Part shown: in pieces, positions 34,052 through 46,336 of the stretch
Layout: each line of letters opens with the position of its first letter
How positions within the stretch are numbered: the first letter of the stretch is position 1
NCBI GenBank assembly: GCA_015501605.1
Contig: JADNRZ010000004.1
Span: 2,418,001-2,482,000 of the forward strand
Length of the DNA: 64,000 nt
Direction: 5' to 3'
Source: Panaeolus papilionaceus
Taxonomy: Eukaryota > Basidiomycota > Agaricomycetes > Agaricales
The notes under the pieces: generated by a model
Told to the model about the DNA's origin: nothing
Seen by the model: only the letters and a program-made list of their open reading frames with translations
The model's database searches: none
Made by a program: the position numbers and the translations under genes

Positions 34052-35452
34052 GACTGGAGGTATGTTGAATTTTTTCATTCATTGTCGACCTATCATTCAA
34101 TCGTTCCTATTTCGTTTTGTGCGTGTCAGCTTGAGTACTCGGTCGCCGTCATCACTCGAAACCCTCTTCTTACATGAGAAGTTATTGATGTAGATCATTC
34201 AATCCGGGCTCTCCACTCACCTCTTTTCATTTGCCCATGTTCCATTATGCCACTTCACGTCCATCCTGCGCTTCTGAGTTCCACCATATACTTCTATACT
34301 TCACCGAGCGTTTTTTTCTGGAGTAATTTGTGTTTCTATCTGTCCTTTTGTGTTTCTATTGCTCCGATTCACCTTGTAAATCGTCATATCTGAAACTATC
34401 AATTGAACATCTTTTCTAACTTGTAAATTTCACATTCAAATGTAAGACGATCTGTGAACGCATCAGATTGAGCCAAATCGTCCTCATCGTAACATAAAGG
34501 AAAAAAGTTAACCCTCAGGCGTCTTATCCGAATCCGCGCGTCGTGGTGATAAACATGTGTCTGAGTTGCTCAGTTGACCAATGACGAGCTCTCGTGGACA
34601 GTTGAATCCCGGTCGCACTCAGCCCCTCACCTACAGATTACCTTGAAGTTGCGACCCCCGCAGATTTGTAGTTCATAGACGAATGCGCAAACGGCGACGA
34701 TAATATATGCACATTTGAGTTAAGTAGGTAGTGTGCATTGAAAGTGATCGCATGAGATGCGGTACTCAGGCTGGGACGCGAGTTGTCGGTAGAATGCGTA
34801 ATCATAATTCATAGTCAAGTACTAGCTGCAACAACATAAAATGATTGGGACTCAGGTAACCACAGCTCAAACCACGGAAACAAGATGGGATAACGTAGCT
34901 ACCAATCTGAATGTGGGGAAAGGGAGGGTGTGGACACTAGAATGTTGCGAAAGTGAATCCTGAACTCGAAACACGTGGGGGAATAGGTGAACAAATGAAA
35001 GAAATATATGCACGATATAAGCACAGGAGGATCACTGAATCCAATGAAGTGAGGTGGTATAATTGCGATAGCAGAATAAGCAAAATCCTGAAGAGCGCGA
35101 CATGTGAGAAGGTGTGCATACGAATGGACCATGGAAGGATGTTGGACACAAATTCGCACCATGAAGTTGCACCACACCGATGAAACCTATCCTCACCTCC
35201 GACACTCCAATGGCGATCTCAAACACGCTTTTCGAACTACTCCTGCGATCCGTCTCGCACAAAAAAACCGCTATATTTTATCCACACTCCACCTGCGACG
35301 TCCCACAACCAACCCCTTCGGCTCGTCACCCAACAGTATTTAACCATAAACTCTATCAACTATCAACAATAAAGTAAACCATACTGCGAACAAGGTCAGA
35401 CTGGCACCTCCACATCCCCCTCACATGTCACCACCACCCAAATCCTGCTCTT

Positions 35453-36271
35453 CTAATACTCATCAATCTCCTCCCTCTCCCTCTCCCTCATGATCGGGGG
35501 CTCAGTACCCTTGAAGTAGATGTCGTTCCAAAGATCGGGGGTAGTGGGTTCAGGCGACTCCTTGGCCTCGGCGACGGCAGCGTCAACTCCAGCCTTGGCT
35601 TCCTTATCGAGTTGCTGTTGGAGAAAAAAAGGCCAAGGGGGGTGAGTATATGCATGTCCAAATCAACGTGAAGGGAGAAACAAGAAAGGATAAGAGAGAT
35701 GAGAATGTATGCGCGTTCGCGCACCATGGTAGACCCGAAAATCGCAAATATAAAAAGAATGCGTAACATACCTTGAGCTCCTGCTCAGTAGCAATGCCCC
35801 ACTCCTCAATGTTCTTCTGGAGACCACGGATAGGGTCTTGAGTGCTCCACATGCGCTGGAACTCCTACGGGTGCGGTGGGTGATTCCAGGGTCGGACATG
35901 CTATTGATGTTGCATTAAGGAAAAAAGAAAGCCGTGAGGGAGGACCGGCGCAAAGAGACGGGATCAGGGCAAGCGAGGAGACAAGGGAGAGCGACGATCA
36001 AGAAGACGACATAGAGGGGGAGAGAGGACGAAAAAGGATAGGCAGTGACAGAGAAGAACGAGGGACAATCAAATGAAAGTCGCACGGGATGAGGCGAATT
36101 AACGGGGGCAGACGCGCGTCAAAATACGTAGAATCGGAAAGAACAGCGAAGAATAAGAAAAAATAAAAGCAAAAATAATCAGCGTCGGACGAGAGGTCCT
36201 TCTCCTCATTCGCAGCGAGCGTAGGCGACCGCCTGCTTGGTAGCGATGATATCCATTCCATATACCTGGAT
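35453..36271 (-). pseudogene. PDH E1-alpha 3' fragment in segment B, copy 1
   Basis: On the minus strand it reads the last exons of the gene at 44233-46336: the C-terminal exon ending GTEPPIMREREREEIDEY, then the [12 protein letters not shown] and MSDPG exons, then part of the [13 protein letters not shown] exon. It is broken. About 70 bp covering the GGHS end of that exon and its donor are missing near 36200. A frameshift lies in the [14 protein letters not shown] exon near 35868, and everything upstream of about 36271 is absent. Intron sequences are also retained, so it arose by DNA duplication, not retroposition. Confidence 0.85.
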
Positions 36272-36642
36272 GGAAAAAGTGTTGTTAGACCTGTAGTCAA
36301 TGATGAAAACCAATGAACAGATGCGGTCTCAGTAAACCTACCTGTGGTCGCCACCATCCTTCAAAGGGAACGTCGGGATCCTGATCGTCGCGTAACATAT
36401 CGAAAAACATCGTTTCAAACAAGTTACTTGATACTCGTTATGAAGAAGATCGATATCGAGGAGTAGCGGCATTTAGACGCCATTTCCAGGTTCAAAAGTC
36501 TAAACTAAGGGTGATACCAGGGGGGTGAAGTGCGTGTGTAATGTATGATGAAACACTGTGAGGAAGGGGCGGAGGTGTGAAAGTCAACGTCGGTGTTTGA
36601 ACTCGGATCAAGCTGTCCACGTGTCTGCATCCGTGCAGGTTG

Positions 36643-39600
36643 CTCCCAACCACATATCACCCTCACCTGCCACTGAACTCATCTGCAACCAGACTCGTCC
36701 TCCGTCCCTTTTCCTCCTTCGATCACTTTAGATTCGGTTTTAAAGGCTCATTGCTACCTTTGGACGAAGTAGACCTTTCAAAGACAGAGATGGTGAGGAT
36801 TGGGTGGGGTTGTTTTTTTTTGGTGCTGGCGAATTTGTCGACGACTTAACAGGTTCGGTGGAGGGGGGATCATGGTATAAATAATGTATTTATTGGATAC
36901 TTCAACTGACTTCAAGTAGATATATGTGAGTAGAATTCTGTTGGTATTTTCATATGTCCTAACTCTGACTGACCTCATCGTTTTCAGTGTCGTCTTGTAG
37001 TGCATTGTCAACTTTTTTCTAGCTTGATTTTAAATCGGCCTCGGACGATTCATGAAGTAATATTCACCCTTGCACCTGTCCTTCAAACGGTGAAGCTGTG
37101 AAGCTCCAAATGCTGATTCCATATCACGCATCATAAGCCGTTTCCAACGGATCTCTCATCGTCACCGTTGGCGTTGTCTATTTATCTTCGTGTTGTCTTC
37201 TCTTATTCTGAGCCACGGATCTGGGTTTCGTCTCATCAGTCCACGTCATTGTTCATTCTTCTCCCCTTATTAGTGGTATTATATTCACCTAAAATATTCC
37301 TTTGATTATAGGAACCCTTCAACATGCACGGGGCTCTGTTGGACCACGATTTACGACGTATTGCCAGCAGTTGAATATGCCTTTGCACATAGTTCCCGAC
37401 AACGGCACAGAGGTGAGATTTATCTGGTTTTTCCACTTTTGAAGCGTGTAGATCCTGACGATGGCCCAAAAAGATGTCGCGATCAACCACTGCTACCATC
37501 GCACACAACTTCATATCGCAATTGTGCAGGAGGTTTACACAGGGATACATTCTAGGAAGGCTGGATTGAGGTGGTCGTTTCACATTTCGAGAGAAAGGGG
37601 TCGTGAAGCAACGAGCGGAGGAAGGTGGTTACTGAGACAGTCTTTCTACGACGGGGAGGGCCACTGGTGTCGTTTTTATTCTTCTGATTTCAACATCGGC
37701 GCATATCAACTGACCTCGGGATTGTCGCCAGTATCTTAGTTGCATCCGCATTCAGTCACTTGGTCATAGACTCTCGTTTTCATACTATGGCTGCTGCTCT
37801 CCCCACCCCACCTCAACATACCAACGCCCCTCACCACCAGGCGGCCTAGTTAGCCAACAGCACAGGTAGCTCGCTGGTGGTACGCACAACCTGCAACTAC
37901 CGATAAAGAGTACGACAAGAAGGTTTTATCATGAACGTATCACCGACTGCAGCGACACAATGTCTGACACGTCATCAAATGTTTTTGTTGGTTCTCCCTC
38001 TGTCCTCTACGACCATATCCAGAAAACATTCTATCAGAAAAGCACTATCATCGCTGCGGAGCCTCCTACCACCAATGTGATTCCATCACCACCTGTCGTG
38101 CATCCTCTGCCCCTAATCCGTTAAAAATGCCTGACCCCACCATCGTGCTCACAAATAACCACTCACTTCGCTTATCTCCTACTCCATCATCTTCACAACA
38201 CAACCCTTACCGTCTCCCAAATCAACTTCTATCTACCTCGTCCTGGGCATCTTCTCTGTCATACCAATCTTGTACCATCACCAGTATCCCTCCCTCTGCA
38301 AATCAGACGCAACCTCACCTATCACGAGTCGTTGCCATTGCCGCCTGGTCAACTCTATAGTTCAATGTTCACCTCCTCGTCATTTAATCAAACATTTTCA
38401 TATTGTCCTCATCATGATTAAAGTGGGGTATGGGTGGTGAAAGGCAAGGCTGTAAGTTGACGGAGACGAAAAAGGAAGGTGGTGTCGCCTCTGCTATCGG
38501 TCAATGTGGACTACAGGCACTTTGGCTCATCAGTCAAGCCAGGTTGACCGGATCGTTCTCACTCCTCCCATACGGCAAACCACAACACCTGACGCTGCTT
38601 TTCAAGGTCTCTTGCTAGCCCTAGGTGTCGCCGATGCCGCAGCAGTCGACATTGTTGGACGTCCTCGGAGTATTGTGTGGCGTTGGGGTACGGGCGATAT
38701 TTTGGATTTTGAGTCGTGTCGGGATAGGGTTGGCGGTTGGGGATGGGGCTAGAAGGATGAGTAGGATGAGAGAGAATAACTTTCTCTGTTGCAGGTTATG
38801 GAACGCAGCAGGATACGACGGAGATTGGGGAAGGAGATAGGAAAAACGATGGTGTGTTCGTCGTTAACCCCTTATTTATCTCAATCAGCATACTCCGATC
38901 AACGGTACCCCACGGCGCTGGTCCATTTCTCTATCCCTTCAGTACGTTGTTTATACTATCAAATTCACTAACATTCCTTCCTTCAAAGTCATGCTGACTT
39001 GTGCAGCCACTCCCACCAGGATGTATGTTGGTTGCTTTCCACGACGCATGTCTTTCTGGGTCCCTACTCGGTCAGTCCTAGGACCTCATTTTACCTCATA
39101 GTCTAAATGTACCAATTATGCCGTTTACAGGTCTTCAGTGTTTCAGGTGTAGCGGAGCATATGTCCCTTGGATCAACAAGGGCCGACGACGTTCACGATT
39201 GGAGCAAAACAATGCGTCCTTCCACATTTCCCTCAATCACCATATACACCGCTCAAATCTTTCATTTCAAAAAGAGAGCGTGCTCAAGCATGTACTTTTA
39301 CAGACCCCTGGCCTGTCATTCTTGCATAATGTCTGACTGTTCTATAGGTCTCTATCCACACATAACGCCTTCATAAATCGTGCTCGCGGTCCCAGCACCA
39401 TCGATGGGATTCTCAAGCCCAACAACTCATCCGCCATGCCCAGCTACCGACCAGCTCCTCGTGACCCTTCATCTCTATCAAAAGGATTTGAAGCGCACAC
39501 TTGTGCTCCTCCGCTACCCCCAACACCTCAATCACAATACCATCACTTGCACCAAAATGACCCTTCACTTCATCCAATCCCGTAAAATCACAACTTCCAC

Positions 39601-40341
39601 ATCCACAAGCGATCAAGCGTCAGCAGCCGCATGCCAGTGTGGTATGTTCAATTCTTCTTTTATTTTTCGTGATATTCTTCTTCCTGTCGTATCGACACTA
39701 AAATTCTTCATATAGATATGCTCGAGTCTATCATTAAATAGTCAAAAGCGGTGGTAGGATACAAAAGGGCGTTCAATGGCATACGTAAGTCACCCAGCCT
39801 CCTTCCGCCACTCATCCACGCTCATCTCATCGTGCAGTAACTCTACCATATCCTCAAAAGGAGCCACTATCCCACTTTACCCTCCCTTTCAACATCAATC
39901 TCACACTCCCTACACAAATCCTATCTCAATCTCAACTCTCCCTTACACCAACATAATTCCAACGCATCAACCAGCGACGAAAATATCAGAGCCAGCACGC
40001 GCTGCGATCGGATCTGCTGATAGTGAAGATGGCTAACTGTCAGGAATCCGTGTTGAGCAGTTTTGTTCCGTTGGTGAGTATTTCCACCTATCATATGCTA
40101 GTCGTTGGATGATTCAGGAGATGCTGATGTGCCGTTTTCGTGGCCTTGGGATAAAATTTGGAACCCTTGACTGGAACGAGGGGTAAAGCCATGAGTTCGT
40201 GACATGGGTAAACCTGATTGCGTTCCAATCGCGTGCAGCTGATAAGCCACTCAATGTCGGCAATCAGATGGAATAGCGAATGCCAACGATCGCTGATAAT
40301 GCATGGCTGGGTCAGGCTGGCTATTTTGACTCGGATTCTGG
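36643..40341. repeat. Segmental duplication A, copy 2 (3.7 kb)
   Basis: Direct copy of 25720-29613, starting 27 bp after the end of segment B1. It lacks about 190 bp found in copy 1; the join in copy 2 (GTCAGCAGCCGC, about 39620) fits recombination between short GTCAG repeats. It carries the same decayed coding pieces (MSDTSSNVF near 37960, CFRCSGAY near 39135). Confidence 0.75.
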
Positions 40342-40832
40342 GGCGAATTAAATATGTGCGTCCTTAATTCGTTCGTGTATAATTTTGTACCACCTTGTAA
40401 TGTGTGGCATAAATATGGATCATCAGTGATAAGACGGATCAGCACGTCATGGAGAGTGTATGTGTATGAATTTGAAACGCGAAGAATTGCATGCTTCAAT
40501 TCGCCGCGTGGATGTCATTTAACATACATTGTGTCTTCCATACGCCATGTATCTATTGATCGTTAGCATCAGGACCGTGTAGCTCGGACACATTGCAGAC
40601 ACATGTATCTCGTTCGCAAGGCGAAAAGGCACACTCTCCCCATGTTAGCCTCCCATCATGGAAGCACCCAGGCAGCAAAGTAGTATCCCTATATCACCGC
40701 CCAGATCATCGTCACCACATAGTCTTCCTCCTATACCGGAATTAACAGTGAGAGCTCAACTTCAACTCTGCCTTGAACAAAGCAAGACTTAGGTGTCTTC
40801 GTATTACTTTCTGGCATAAGCCACCCAACACC
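40342..40832. other. Presumed promoter/5' region of the GTPase gene at 40833
   Basis: About 490 bp with no other gene seen. Confidence 0.4.
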
Positions 40833-42350
40833 ATGAGCTCCGAAATCTTTCTTGACCAGTCAACACACATAGGAGTAGCTTCAAAACAGACACCCCCGAT
40901 TCCAGTAACCCGAACATCGGAACCAAGGCCGCCTCCGATCCCACCAAGAGATCCACCATCAGTCCAGCTTCGCGGCCTGGTAGAAGGCGAGAAAGTGGGG
41001 GATGATGTCTCTGTGATTGTGTACGCCCCACACATACGTCATCATTCACAACCTACTAACGCACTCCCTCAGCCTAATCGGACCTACTGGAGCAGGAAAG
41101 AGCAACGTACGTCGCATCATCCAAACATCAGTGCATGACGATTGAATGTTTCAAAGTTCATAGAGGCGTTGGGTTCAGAAACGACCAAATCGAAGAAGGT
41201 AAACAACCTTGCGAAGGCCGGACTGGACTCTAGAACGCAGGAAGTCCATGGGTATCGAGTGGAACACCAGTACCTTAACATCTACACGAAAAAACCCATC
41301 ATCCTCGTCGATACACCCGGCCTATCTAATCCGAGGAAGTCAGAAATGCAGATCCTGGGGCAAATCCAGAAGTGGATGAAGAGGAGGTGAGTGTTCGTTC
41401 TACCTGCCGATACGGCATTTTCTCATCCTCGAACCAACGCACGAGATCGCATTTTTTCTTTATCACTAGTGGTGTCAAGAGCGTAGATCGGCTGTTCTAC
41501 ATGGATCGCATCAGCGACAATCGCATGACGCGCAGTAAAACGAAGAGTTTGGAGCTTTTCAAAGCGTTGTGCGGGACTGAGGCTGCGAGCAGGGTGGTGG
41601 TGGTTACTACGATGTGGGATCTGATGTGGAACCCTAGGTTGAAGGCTCACGCGACTCATCGTTTCAAACTTATGAAAGAGAATCATTGGAATGTATGGTT
41701 ATGGCTCAATCATTGATAACAGGTCTAACCACATGCGCCTTCACTTAGGACTTTCTCGCCCACGGGACTAGAATCGAAAGTTTTGATAACACGTTCGACG
41801 CAGCATTGGACAACCTGCGGGCGCTCGGGAGGCCGTTTCAACCCATCGGACCAGCTTTCGCTTTTGAAAAGGACGTAGAGCTTAAAAACACAGAAATGGG
41901 TCGTCAAGCTTTTCGGCTCCTCGCAGATCGATACAATAAACTCGATCTGTACCTGCAGCAAGTTGAGCACGATATCAAATACTCGGTGGGGGAGCTTGAT
42001 CCGTTTCTTCTGAAGCAAAAGACTGCGATCACGCAGGATCTGAAAGACGTTATGGACGAGTTGGAGCAGTACTCTCCGGAATACAAGGTATTCAGAGATC
42101 AGGTTGACAGGGGGTTGGATCGATCCGGGTCACTAGAATCGGTAATTACTACGGGCCTTACACATAGGTCAGGTGGATTTAAACGGCTCGAGGCATGGTT
42201 GGGGAAACTGAAAGAGTTTACAGATGGAGGAAACGTAAGCTCTCTCTCCACGCTATCTCAACAATGAATACTCACCAGGACATTCGTGACGACTCTTCGA
42301 ACAGAGTAAACCTCTGTCAGGACGACCGACCCCATATGACCCTCCGCTAA
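40833..42350 (+). CDS. AIG1/GIMAP-like P-loop GTPase, 6 exons
   Basis: Exons 40833-41020, 41073-41106, 41157-41386, 41470-41692, 41749-42234 and 42279-42350 join in phase for 410 residues. The N-terminus is Pro-rich (PRPPPIPPRDPP). Walker A GPTGAGKS is at 66-73 on a 34-nt exon. ILVDTPGL (G3) is near 123-130, and VVVVTTMWDL is the G4-equivalent strand. The C-terminal half is a long predicted coiled coil (YLQQVEHDIKY, DLKDVMDELEQY). Exon 4 has the same length (223 nt) and phase as in the segment-B GTPase, so the genes share ancestry. The last small exon is called because GTAAGC and CACCAG flank it and it ends at a TAA. The next GTPase gene starts only 24 bp later on the same strand. Confidence 0.85.
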
Positions 42351-42373
42351 CTTTACCCAATATCGTGGAATTT

Positions 42374-43494
42374 ATGGATGGCGTAAGGGGTGTTGGCGGC
42401 GGCAGTCGCATTCCGAAGTATGCTCTCCTCGAAAATCCCACAAGCCGGCGACCCCATCGTCAGCAGGCGATGATGGTCACACCCCAAGCTTTGGACTCAG
42501 AGACTTGGGACTCCATATTTTCTGGTCACAGTACTCCTTCACCTATAGAAATGGTGAATATCGTTGACGAGGACATTGTCATTTTGTATGTGCATCTATC
42601 TTCAACCTCGTTCATCTTTCGACTAACACTGTGAACGACACAGGCTTCTTGGTACAACAGGGTCTGGAAAGTCGTCTGTAAGATACATTCAATGCAGGTA
42701 CCAAGTATTAATATTACGCGTCGCTAAATCGTCTTTTAGTTTATAAGGGCTTTCTTTCCCCAAGCAGGACCTTTGGCTTCGATCCAGTCCCGCCATTTCC
42801 AAAATGCCCAAACTAGCGAGGTGCAGGCGTTCAGAATTGCGGTTCCCAAAGCGGACTATGGCCTTGTGCTCGTTGATACCCCCGGGTTCGATGCAACCCA
42901 CAGGCTTGAATTCTCCACTTTGAATAATATTGCACGCGCGATCAAAGACAGGTGCGTAATGTTTAACAACACCTAACTAGCAAGCGTCGTCCATTCTGCT
43001 GACTGGGAACATTTTTCAGATCATTGCTCAAATTGCGATTCAATGGATTCATTTATTTTGAGCCTTTAGAAGATCTGGATCTCGATGGAAGGAAGACGAT
43101 GTTGAAGTTTGCGCTCGAGATTTGCGGAAGCGAGAACTACGACAGAATCGCCGTCCGGAATCCTACGAGCTTTTTTGACAACGACAAAGTAGCACCCCTC
43201 AAGCAGCCAGTGGTAAAGGATCATTGGAAGCCATTTCTGCGGTGTGACGATGGGGAGTTAGATCTAGGGAGAGTTTGGTGCTTCGATCTGGACTTGGAGA
43301 GCTCCTATAAGGAAACGAGGGATGCCATCAAGAAGTGCATGTGGACGCTTGTTCGCGAGCCTCATGTTCGGACAACCTCACAGCTACAGGTGCAGTTGGA
43401 GCAGGGCCTCCCACTCGAAAAGACGTCTAGTGGGATTGCCGCCAAGGCTTACGATGACGCGCGTTGGGAGGTTAGACAGGGTGGCAGGCTTTAA
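42374..43494 (+). CDS. Divergent AIG1-like P-loop GTPase, 4 exons
   Basis: Exons 42374-42585, 42644-42677, 42740-42951 and 43020-43494 join in phase for 310 residues. G1 is GTTGSGKS (74-81) on a 34-nt exon. G3 is LVDTPGF (126-132). The exon after the P-loop is 212 nt, exactly as in the segment-B genes. The TTMWD segment of its neighbours is missing; in its place is an ICGSENYDRIAV-like stretch, so nucleotide specificity or hydrolysis may differ. The C-terminus is shorter than in the tandem neighbour (ends RWEVRQGGRL). The start ATG at 42374 lies 24 bp after the stop of the upstream GTPase, so the two may share a transcript or the second may use another start; a fused gene model cannot be excluded. 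Confidence 0.75.
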
Positions 43495-44232
43495 ACGCGA
43501 CGTAGGTTAAAGAAGCAAAATCCAACACTACCTATGTAGTACTTGTCAATATTTCGTCGTAGCTCAAGGTTTTTCTCGTGCCCTTATTTTACACTTCGTT
43601 TTGTGTCGCGCCGTTGACTCGTCTCTTACTCTTGAACGTCGCCTTTTATTCAATTTCATGTGCTTGTTTTCCCGAAGGTATGCAGATGTAGGATGTTCCT
43701 GGTGCATCGCACAAAACCAAGACTAGTTTTGGACGTTTTTGGTACATGCTGGAGCAGAATCGAGTCTGAACTGCTACGTGTGGAGCAGGAATAACAGACA
43801 AATTTTGGTACAAGTTTTCTCTCTGTGCTATCGAATATTGGTACATACCCAAAGGCCAATACATATGCCAAGGCACGACGCATCAGCAGCCATAGCGTAA
43901 CATCGTTGAGAAACAATCCAGGTTTTACTGATGCTTGTTCGTCACATTCCCGTCATTCATACGCGCGATCTGACTGTTGCAATAAGCAGAACCCACGTAA
44001 GATCGGGTTACGCTCAATCTATTGAATCCAACCCATTCATGATCGCATGCTCTAACTCCTGAACCCACAACCAATCACTTCGACCTATCGACCGTCACCA
44101 ACACAGGGTTCAACCACAAACTCTATCAATTATCGACAATAAAGTAAAACATACTGCGAACAGGGTACGAATCTAGGTGTCCAGTATTTATCCTCCTCGG
44201 GCCGCACATCCAAATTAGACTCGAATCCTCAT
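43495..44232. other. Intergenic between GTPase and PDH E1-alpha 3' ends
   Basis: About 740 bp. The right part (about 44100-44165) is also present in segment B upstream of the PDH fragment (35335-35400), sharing ACAATAAAGTAAA and CATACTGCGAACA. No gene seen. Confidence 0.55.
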
Positions 44233-46336
44233 CTAATACTTATGAACCTCCTCCCTCTCCCTACCCCTCATGAACGGCGGCTCAGTACCCTTGAAGTAGA
44301 TATCGTTCCAGAGATCGGGTGTAGTGGGTTCAGGCGACTCCTTGGCCTCGGCGACAGCAGCGTCAACTTCAGCCTTGGCTTCCTTGTCGAGTTGCTATTA
44401 GAGAAAAAGAAAAGGGGGTTAGTATATGCGCGTCCAAATAAAAATGGGGGAAGGAATAAGAAATAATAAGAGAGATGAGAATGTATGCGAGTTCGTGCAT
44501 CATGATGGACCCAAAAATCGCAAATATAAAAAGGATGCGCAACGTACCTTGAGCTCCTGCTCAGTAGCAATACCCCATTCTTCAATGTTCTTCTGGAGAC
44601 CACGGATAGGGTCTTGAGTGCTCCTCATACGCTGGACCTCCTCACGGGTACGGTAGGTGGTTCCAGGGTCGGACATGCTGTTGATGCGGCATTCAAGAAA
44701 AAAGAAATAGGTGAGGCATGATCGGTGCAAAGAGACGGGATCAAAGCAAGGGATGAGACAAGGGGGAGCGACGATCAAGAAGACGACATAGAGGGGGAGA
44801 GAGAATGAGAAAGGATCGGCAGTGACAGAGAAGAACGAGGGACAATCAAATGAACGTCGGACGGGATGAGGCGAGTTAACAGAGGCAGACGTGCGTCGAG
44901 GTATGTAGAATCGGAAAGAACAGCGAGGAACAAGAAAAAATCAAGGAAAAAATAATCAGCGTCTATCCATAATGATCAGAAAATAAATGGGTACGCACGA
45001 GTGACCACCGTAGCGGTAGGTAACAAATTCAAGGACAAGAGGTCCCTTCTCTTCGTTCACGGCCCAGTTGCGAGCATAGGCGACGGCCTGCTTGGTAGCG
45101 ATGATATCCATTCCGTTGACCTAAGAGAAAAGTGCATTAATTATGTGGTCAATAACGAAGGTTGAAGAGCGACGCACCTGGATACCAGGGATCTTATCAC
45201 CACGAGTATAGTACTCGGTGTTGGAACTGCTACGAGCAGCAGACGTACCCATTCCATACTTGTTGTTCTCGCAAACAAAAATGGTAGGGAGGTTCCATAG
45301 TTTAGCCTACCCTCAACGTCAACACGACTGCATTGTATAAATAGCATGAACCACCGTACCATGTTGTAAGCCTCAAACACCTGGCCCTGGTTACTCGCTC
45401 CATCACCGTAAAGCGCAAACGTGCATGCCTTTTCGCCCATATACTTTTGAGCAAAAGCAGCACCAGCACCAACAGGGACCTGAGCACCGACAATACCGTT
45501 TCCACCAAAGAAGTTGGGGGTGAAGATGTGCATGGACCCGCCCTTGCCACGGGACATGCCATCTTGACGGCCGAGCAGCTCAGCGATGACACCCTTGATC
45601 GTTCCACCACGCATCACAGCATACGGGTGACAACGGTACGCAGTAATGATACGATCCTGCTTCGTGATCCCGTGCTCCATTCCAACAGAAACAGCTTCCT
45701 AAAAATACCCAACACGGCCGTTTGTCAGTCAACCTGCATGCGCAGAAAACTGTCTGCTCACCTGTCCAATGGCCAAATGGCAGAACCCCCTAATCAACTT
45801 GGCTTTATACAGCGCATCAGCAGCCATCTCCATCCTCCTCATCGACTGCATCTCCTTGTACATCGTCAAGAGCTCTTCACCCGTCACTTGCACCTCCAGA
45901 CCGGGGGTGTCGCAAATGTGGGACTTGAACGAGTCTTCATGGAGCTGGACCGTGAAGGGCGTTTTGAGGTCGCCTGGGTATGAGGCTTGGGCGGTGTCGG
46001 CCGAGGTGTGGACGGCGCGGAGGAGGTTGGTGGGCTGGGTTAGATATTAGTTAGGAGGGTATGAAATTGATATACAATAAAGAAATAGAGAATGAGGAAT
46101 ATGAATATGAAAAGGGAGGAAAGGAACGCCAACGCGGAACACAAAAGCTCGTGTTTTCATAGTGAAAAGAAATAGCCCGCTGCCTAAAACGCATATAAAA
46201 CCACATCACCCATTAACCACCCACCCCTCACTCTCCCATTTACATAAAATCACCTGCAAAATCGGCCCAGCCGCTAATAAAAAGGGAAAATACTCACAAG
46301 GCGACGCCCAATTCTGACTTTCGCTAGTGATGCCAT
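44233..46336 (-). CDS. PDA1: Pyruvate dehydrogenase E1 component subunit alpha, mitochondrial, 7 exons
   Basis: Minus-strand exons 46336-46298, 46034-45762, 45698-45360, 45306-45178, 45120-44999, 44677-44548 and 44394-44233 join in phase for 397 residues, the normal family length. The N-terminus is Arg-rich and Ser-rich ([13 protein letters not shown]...RAVHTSA), like a mitochondrial transit peptide. The thiamine diphosphate motif starts with GDG at 202-204 and ends with NN at 231-232. The loop RYGGHSMSDPG carries the conserved regulatory phosphoserine (Ser301 here). The C-terminus is [11 protein letters not shown]. The enzyme decarboxylates pyruvate and passes the acetyl group to E2 with the E1-beta partner. 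It is the only clear housekeeping gene in the window and the intact source related to three broken 3' copies nearby (35453, 48005, 58388). Confidence 0.95.

Larger units (their letters stand above)
32111..36616. repeat. Segmental duplication B, copy 1 (4,506 bp)
   Basis: It is repeated at 55046-59551 with a constant offset of 22,935 bp at every landmark checked, so there is no net insertion or deletion. Only scattered single-base differences are seen. It contains a duplicated leader exon (32304), a P-loop GTPase gene (32632-34051) and a broken PDH E1-alpha 3' segment (35453-36271, minus). Confidence 0.92.

Noticed and set aside
45447..45983. Plus-strand ORF of 178 codons
   Set aside because: Antisense to exons 2 and 3 of the PDH E1-alpha gene.
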